Of a stretch of 29,481 nucleotides of DNA, positions 26,239 through 29,481 are shown one piece after another; position 1 is the first letter of the stretch, and each line of letters opens with the position of its first letter. The notes beneath the pieces were generated by a model. It was not told the DNA's origin and did no database searches. It was given only the letters and a program-made list of their open reading frames with translations. The DNA is from LMUY01 sp964245075 (GTDB lineage: Bacteria > Pseudomonadota > Alphaproteobacteria > Acetobacterales > Acetobacteraceae). The DNA lies in assembly GCA_964245075.1 (NCBI GenBank), contig CAXTLC010000059.1:1-29481 (forward strand), read 5' to 3'. The translations under genes and the position numbers were made by a program.

Positions 26239-26296
26239 GGAGCCGGACCGGGTGCGACTCTACCAGTATGGGGTGTCGCGTCCCGAGTCCGGCTCC
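26239..26296 (+). terminator. long imperfect hairpin after clpB
   Basis: Starts 10 nt past the clpB stop. Ten-bp outer arms (26239-26248 with 26287-26296), then CGGG/CCCG (26249-26252 with 26282-26285) and GCGAC/GTCGC (26254-26258 with 26275-26279), with small bulges and a 16-nt loop: about 19 pairs in all. No U-tract. Most likely the clpB transcript end. Confidence 0.6.
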
Positions 26297-26313
26297 CGCT
26301 GACGCGTGAGCAG

Positions 26314-27240
26314 ATGATGGCGACTCCCGCGGAACCTGCCCGCAATAAGCCATCGACCCGTCTTATCACCGCTGTCGCGCGAGACGCAGGCGTGTCCGCC
26401 GACAGTGTCGCAACCGTGCCCTGGTGGAGCTACACGAAAACTGTCCTGGCTGCGGCGGCGCTGGTGCTGGTGCGGCAGGAACGGCTGAGGCTCGATGAGT
26501 TGCTTCCGGGAAAGCCGTTCACCTTACGCCACCTGTTGCAGCATCGGGCAGGGCTTCCCGATTACGGTTCCTTGCCGGGCTACCATGCCGCGGTAGCAGC
26601 GTCGGAAACCCCTTGGCCTGCCGGTGAGATGCTGCGCCGCGCCGGGGCCGATGGGCTGATCTTTCCGCCTGGCGAAGGCTGGGGCTACTCGAATATCGGG
26701 TACTTTCTCGTTCGCGAGCTGATCGAGCACGCGGTTGGGGCGCCGCTTGGATTGTCTCTGGACAAACTCGTGCTCGCACCCCTCGGGATCGCGAACGCCG
26801 CCATCGCATGTGAGCCGGCTGACCTCGACACCACTGCTTGGGGCAACAAGGGGCGCTATCATCCGGGCTGGGTTTACCACGGGTTGCTGATCGGTCCTGC
26901 TGGCAGTGCCGCGCTCTTGCTGCATCGGCTGCTGTCGGGCGGCCTGCTGCCTGCCTTTCTGCTCGATGCCATGTGTTCGCCGCATCCCGTCGGTGGGCCG
27001 GTGGCGGGGCGGCCATGGCAATCGGCTGGGTATGGGTTAGGGCTGATGAGCGGCTTTGGCCGCCCGCCGGGCCGGTATGTCGGCCATACCGGCGGTGGAC
27101 CTGGAAGCAGCGCGGCCGTGTATCAGGAAATGTCGAACGGGGAGAACGGCCGTCCCCGCTGCACGGCGGCCACATTCGGGCACGTCGACGACCTGGCCGT
27201 CGTGGAAGAATGCGCTTTCACCCTTGCCTCACGCGCGTAA
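26314..27240 (+). CDS. beta-lactamase-fold serine hydrolase
   Basis: 308-aa class C beta-lactamase/esterase-type protein. The nucleophile motif is S39-Y-T-K42 (WWSYTK), the second motif Y125-S-N127 (GYSNIGYF), and the third HTG at 258-260 (GHTGGGPG). LRHLLQHRAGLPDY is a typical family segment. It has no signal peptide, and only 38 residues precede the catalytic Ser, which is short for the family, so the N-terminal beta strand may be lost or the protein may act in the cytoplasm. Two ATGs (26314, 26317) are possible. Substrate unknown; many relatives are esterases or peptidases and not lactamases. Confidence 0.82.
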   Translation: MMATPAEPARNKPSTRLITAVARDAGVSADSVATVPWWSYTKTVLAAAALVLVRQERLRLDELLPGKPFTLRHLLQHRAGLPDYGSLPGYHAAVAASETPWPAGEMLRRAGADGLIFPPGEGWGYSNIGYFLVRELIEHAVGAPLGLSLDKLVLAPLGIANAAIACEPADLDTTAWGNKGRYHPGWVYHGLLIGPAGSAALLLHRLLSGGLLPAFLLDAMCSPHPVGGPVAGRPWQSAGYGLGLMSGFGRPPGRYVGHTGGGPGSSAAVYQEMSNGENGRPRCTAATFGHVDDLAVVEECAFTLASRA

Positions 27241-27252
27241 GCCTTCGACCGA

Positions 27253-27567
27253 TCACCTGCCGAACTTGGCGAACACCTGCCGGTCCCGGTTCTCCTGCAT
27301 CAGCATCCGGAAGCCGGGGATGGTTTCCAGACCCAACCCGCCGGGCACGCCGGTTTCCTCGTCCGCGACCACCTTGGCGTAGCTCTCGCCGCTGAGCTTC
27401 TCCCACTTCCCGGCCGGCTTCTTCGCCTCCACGTGGACGACGGTCGCCTTCAGGACCATGCGCACGATCGCCTCCTTGGGCGACGAGGGCTTGGTCAGGC
27501 TCGGGTGCCCGGCGATCACCGTCCAGCCGTTCTTCAGCGCCCAATCCCTCAGCTCGTCCTGCGTCAT
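27253..27567 (-). CDS. small hypothetical protein coupled to ABC-F gene
   Basis: 104-aa soluble, basic protein without signal peptide or recognised domain. It begins MTQDELRDWALKNGWTVIAG and ends with a charged tail. Its ATG overlaps the ABC-F stop (ATGA), so it is translated with that ATPase and may work with it or on the ribosome (inference). The coupling and its normal codon use make it a real gene despite the lack of a name. Confidence 0.7.
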   Translation of the reverse strand: MTQDELRDWALKNGWTVIAGHPSLTKPSSPKEAIVRMVLKATVVHVEAKKPAGKWEKLSGESYAKVVADEETGVPGGLGLETIPGFRMLMQENRDRQVFAKFGR

Positions 27568-29189
27568 GCCGCCTTCCTCTTCTTGCCCTTCGCCGGGCGT
27601 CCCTGGCCCGGCGCGGCGCCGCCGCCCCTGGCACGCTCCAGCACCAGCCGCGCGTAATCGTCCATGTCGCCGTCGAACGGCGCCACCGTGCCGTCCGCGG
27701 CGAGCCAGAGCCGGTCCGCCACCAGTTCCATCAGCGAGCGGTCGTGCGTGATCAGGATGACCGCGCCGCCGTACTCGTTGAGCGCGTCCAGCAGGGCGCG
27801 GCGGCTGTCGATGTCCAGGTGGTTGGTCGGCTCGTCCAGGATCAGCAGGTGGGGCGCCGCCATGGCCACCAGGTTCAGCAGCAGTCGCGCCCGCTCGCCG
27901 CCGGACAGGTTCTCGACCGTGGTGGACTGCTTCTCGAACCCCAACCCGAACTGCGCCAGGCGGGAGCGGTAGGAGGTCTCGCTGTCCTCGGGGCGGGCGC
28001 GGCGGATGATGTCGAGCGGCGTGTCCGCCGGGTCGAGCGCCTCGATCTGGTGCTGGTGGAACCAGCCGACCTGGATGCGCCGCTCGCGTTGCAGGTGTCC
28101 GGATTGCAGGTCCAGCGCGCCGGCCGCCATCTTGGCGAAGGTGGACTTGCCGGCGCCGTTCACGCCCAGCAGGCCGATGCGGTCATCCACGTCCAGCCGC
28201 AGGTTCAGCCCGCGCAGCACCGTTTCCGTGCCGTAGCCGACCGAGGCCGCTTCCAGGCGCATGAGCGGAGGCGCCAGGGGCCGCGCCGGGGAGGGCAGGG
28301 TGAACGGGGCGACCCGCTCCTCCGTGATGGCCGCGATCGGCTCCAGCTTGGCAAGCCGCTTCATGCGGGATTGCGCCTGGGCCGCCTTGCTCGCCTTGGC
28401 GCGGAAGCGGTCCACGAAGCTTTGCAGGTGGGCGCGCTCGGCATCCTGCTTCACGCGTGTCGCCGATTGCAGGCGGGCCTTCTCCGCCCGGCGGTGCTCG
28501 AAATCGTCGTAGCCGCCGGGGTAAAGATCGAGCTTGCCGTCCTTGAGGTGCAGGATGTGGTCGACCGAGTTGTTGAGCAGCTCGCGGTCATGGCTGATGA
28601 TCATGGCAGCGCTCGGGTATTTCTTCAGCCGCGCTTCCAGCCACATAGCCCCTTCGAGGTCGAGGTAGTTGGTCGGCTCGTCCAACAGCAGGAGGTCCGG
28701 CTCGGCGAACAATGCCGCGGCGAGCGCCACCCGCATGCGCCAGCCGCCGGAGAACTCGGCCATGGGGCGGAGGAGGTCCGCCGCCGAGAACCCCAGCCCG
28801 GCCAGGATCTCCCCGGCGCGTGCGGGCGCCCGGTCGGCGCCGATCTCGTCCAGCCTCGCGTAGATGTCGGCGATGCGCTCGGGCGGGGCTGTTTCCAACT
28901 CGGCGTAGAGCGCGTCCCGCTGCACGTCGGCGGCCAGGATGGTGTCGAGCAGGCTGACGGGGGTGGCGGGGTGTTCCTGGGCCACGCTGGCGATGCGGGC
29001 GCCCCGCGGCACGCCGATCTCGCCGCCGTCGGCGGACAACTCACCCAGGATAAGCTTGAACAGGGTGGACTTGCCCACGCCGTTGCGCCCGACGAGGCCA
29101 ACCTTGGCCGCGAGCGGCAGCGTCACGGACGCGCGGTCGAAGAACCGCCGGCCCCAGGCGTTGAACACGAGATGATCGATCTGGAGCAT
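27564..29189 (-). CDS. ABC-F family ATPase (ribosome-associated type)
   Basis: 541-aa soluble protein with two ABC ATPase domains and no membrane segments. Domain 1: Walker A GRNGVGKS, signature FSGGWRMR, Walker B LLLLDEPTNYLD. Between the domains is a charged helical linker (about 235-305: YDDFEHRRAEKARLQ to AQSRMKRLAKLE) that reaches into the ribosomal tRNA site in ABC-F proteins. Domain 2: GVNGAGKS, LSGGERAR, LLILDEPTNHLD. The order fits the Uup/YheS side of the family, though the C-terminal extension is short (GGGAAPGQGRPAKGKKRKAA). Role likely in translation or ribosome assembly. ATG 29189 lacks a clear ribosome site. Confidence 0.93.
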   Translation of the reverse strand: MLQIDHLVFNAWGRRFFDRASVTLPLAAKVGLVGRNGVGKSTLFKLILGELSADGGEIGVPRGARIASVAQEHPATPVSLLDTILAADVQRDALYAELETAPPERIADIYARLDEIGADRAPARAGEILAGLGFSAADLLRPMAEFSGGWRMRVALAAALFAEPDLLLLDEPTNYLDLEGAMWLEARLKKYPSAAMIISHDRELLNNSVDHILHLKDGKLDLYPGGYDDFEHRRAEKARLQSATRVKQDAERAHLQSFVDRFRAKASKAAQAQSRMKRLAKLEPIAAITEERVAPFTLPSPARPLAPPLMRLEAASVGYGTETVLRGLNLRLDVDDRIGLLGVNGAGKSTFAKMAAGALDLQSGHLQRERRIQVGWFHQHQIEALDPADTPLDIIRRARPEDSETSYRSRLAQFGLGFEKQSTTVENLSGGERARLLLNLVAMAAPHLLILDEPTNHLDIDSRRALLDALNEYGGAVILITHDRSLMELVADRLWLAADGTVAPFDGDMDDYARLVLERARGGGAAPGQGRPAKGKKRKAA

Positions 29190-29351
29190 GGGTAAAGGGT
29201 GCCGTGACGTTGCGGTGCAGCGAACGGCCTGTGTTTAGCCGGGACGGCTGGTAATGGCGAGCATGGCGGACAGGAACGGAGGCCATTGGGCAAGCGGGAT
29301 TGGACGCATGGCTGTTTCCCGTTTGGGTGCGAGATAATCGCTGTCATCGCG

Positions 29352-29380
29352 TTGACACGCTTCGCAGGGTTCACTAGATA
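29352..29380 (+). promoter_or_regulatory. sigma70-type promoter pointing out of window
   Basis: TTGACA (29352-29357), exactly 17 nt, then TAGATA (29375-29380): a near-consensus housekeeping promoter reading to the right. The rest of 29190-29351, upstream of the ABC-F gene, holds no feature I recognise. Confidence 0.6.
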
Positions 29381-29448
29381 CCGGCTCCACCGACGGCGCT
29401 GGCCGCTGGTTCTTCCGAAAGGAAGATGTTCATTGACAACTGTATCTG

Positions 29449-29481
29449 ATGAGGAAGGGATATGTTGGCGGCGTCCTTTTG
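29449..29481 (+). CDS. start of a next gene, partial
   Basis: Two start options lie at the edge. ATG 29449 reads MRKGYVGGVLL and overlaps the stop of a 7-codon frame (29426-29449) that has a strong GAAAGGAAG ribosome site, so it could be translationally coupled. ATG 29462 reads MLAASF with AGGAAGGG closely upstream. Either continues past the window; nothing can be said of function, although the first option looks like a signal peptide. Confidence 0.3.
   Translation, partial: MRKGYVGGVLL

Overview
The window is high-GC bacterial DNA with short intergenic gaps. Gene content fits an alphaproteobacterium, probably Rhodospirillales or Acetobacteraceae: a COQ9-family protein beside rpsU, a Hint-domain surface protein, EF-P with its lysylation enzymes, and a conserved non-flagellar MotA/MotB-like pair. 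The genus is inferred; no rRNA is present. A 100-N scaffold gap lies at 9466-9565.

Left part (1-10177) is accessory in character. Positions 1-2141 look clearly less GC-rich than the rest. They hold a LuxI-type autoinducer synthase, a LuxR-type receptor and an unknown small gene, ending inside the tail of a flavin amine oxidase. Next come a strand-loop-strand O-heptosyltransferase and its probable substrate, a protein with AIDA-type repeats joined to a Hint domain. A perfect dyad in the heptosyltransferase promoter region resembles tra/lux boxes, so the nearby quorum-sensing pair may control this surface-glycoprotein locus. After an enoyl-CoA hydratase-like protein and tRNA-Val(CAC) lies a decaying stretch: a broken MFS transporter, a secreted lipase-like hydrolase, a 24-bp tandem repeat at the gap, and a dead IS630-type transposase.

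Middle part (10178-21142): a minus-strand run (epmA, PsiE-like, CMD-type peroxidase-like, M20 peptidase) diverges from a plus-strand run (epmB, efp, an inositol monophosphatase-like gene, an OmpA-like periplasmic protein, a MotA/ExbB-like channel, a MotB/OmpA-like partner, two paralogous small lipoproteins, a DUF3859-like exported protein). EpmB and EpmA supply the beta-lysine modification of EF-P. The envelope genes look like a proton-driven, peptidoglycan-anchored machine without flagellar genes.

Right part (21193-29481): rpsU, divergent from def-COQ9-transglutaminase; clpB behind a clear heat-shock (RpoH-type) promoter; a beta-lactamase-fold serine hydrolase; and an ABC-F ATPase translationally coupled to a small unknown protein. 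The last 270 bases carry a good sigma70-type promoter pointing out of the window and the first codons of a next gene.
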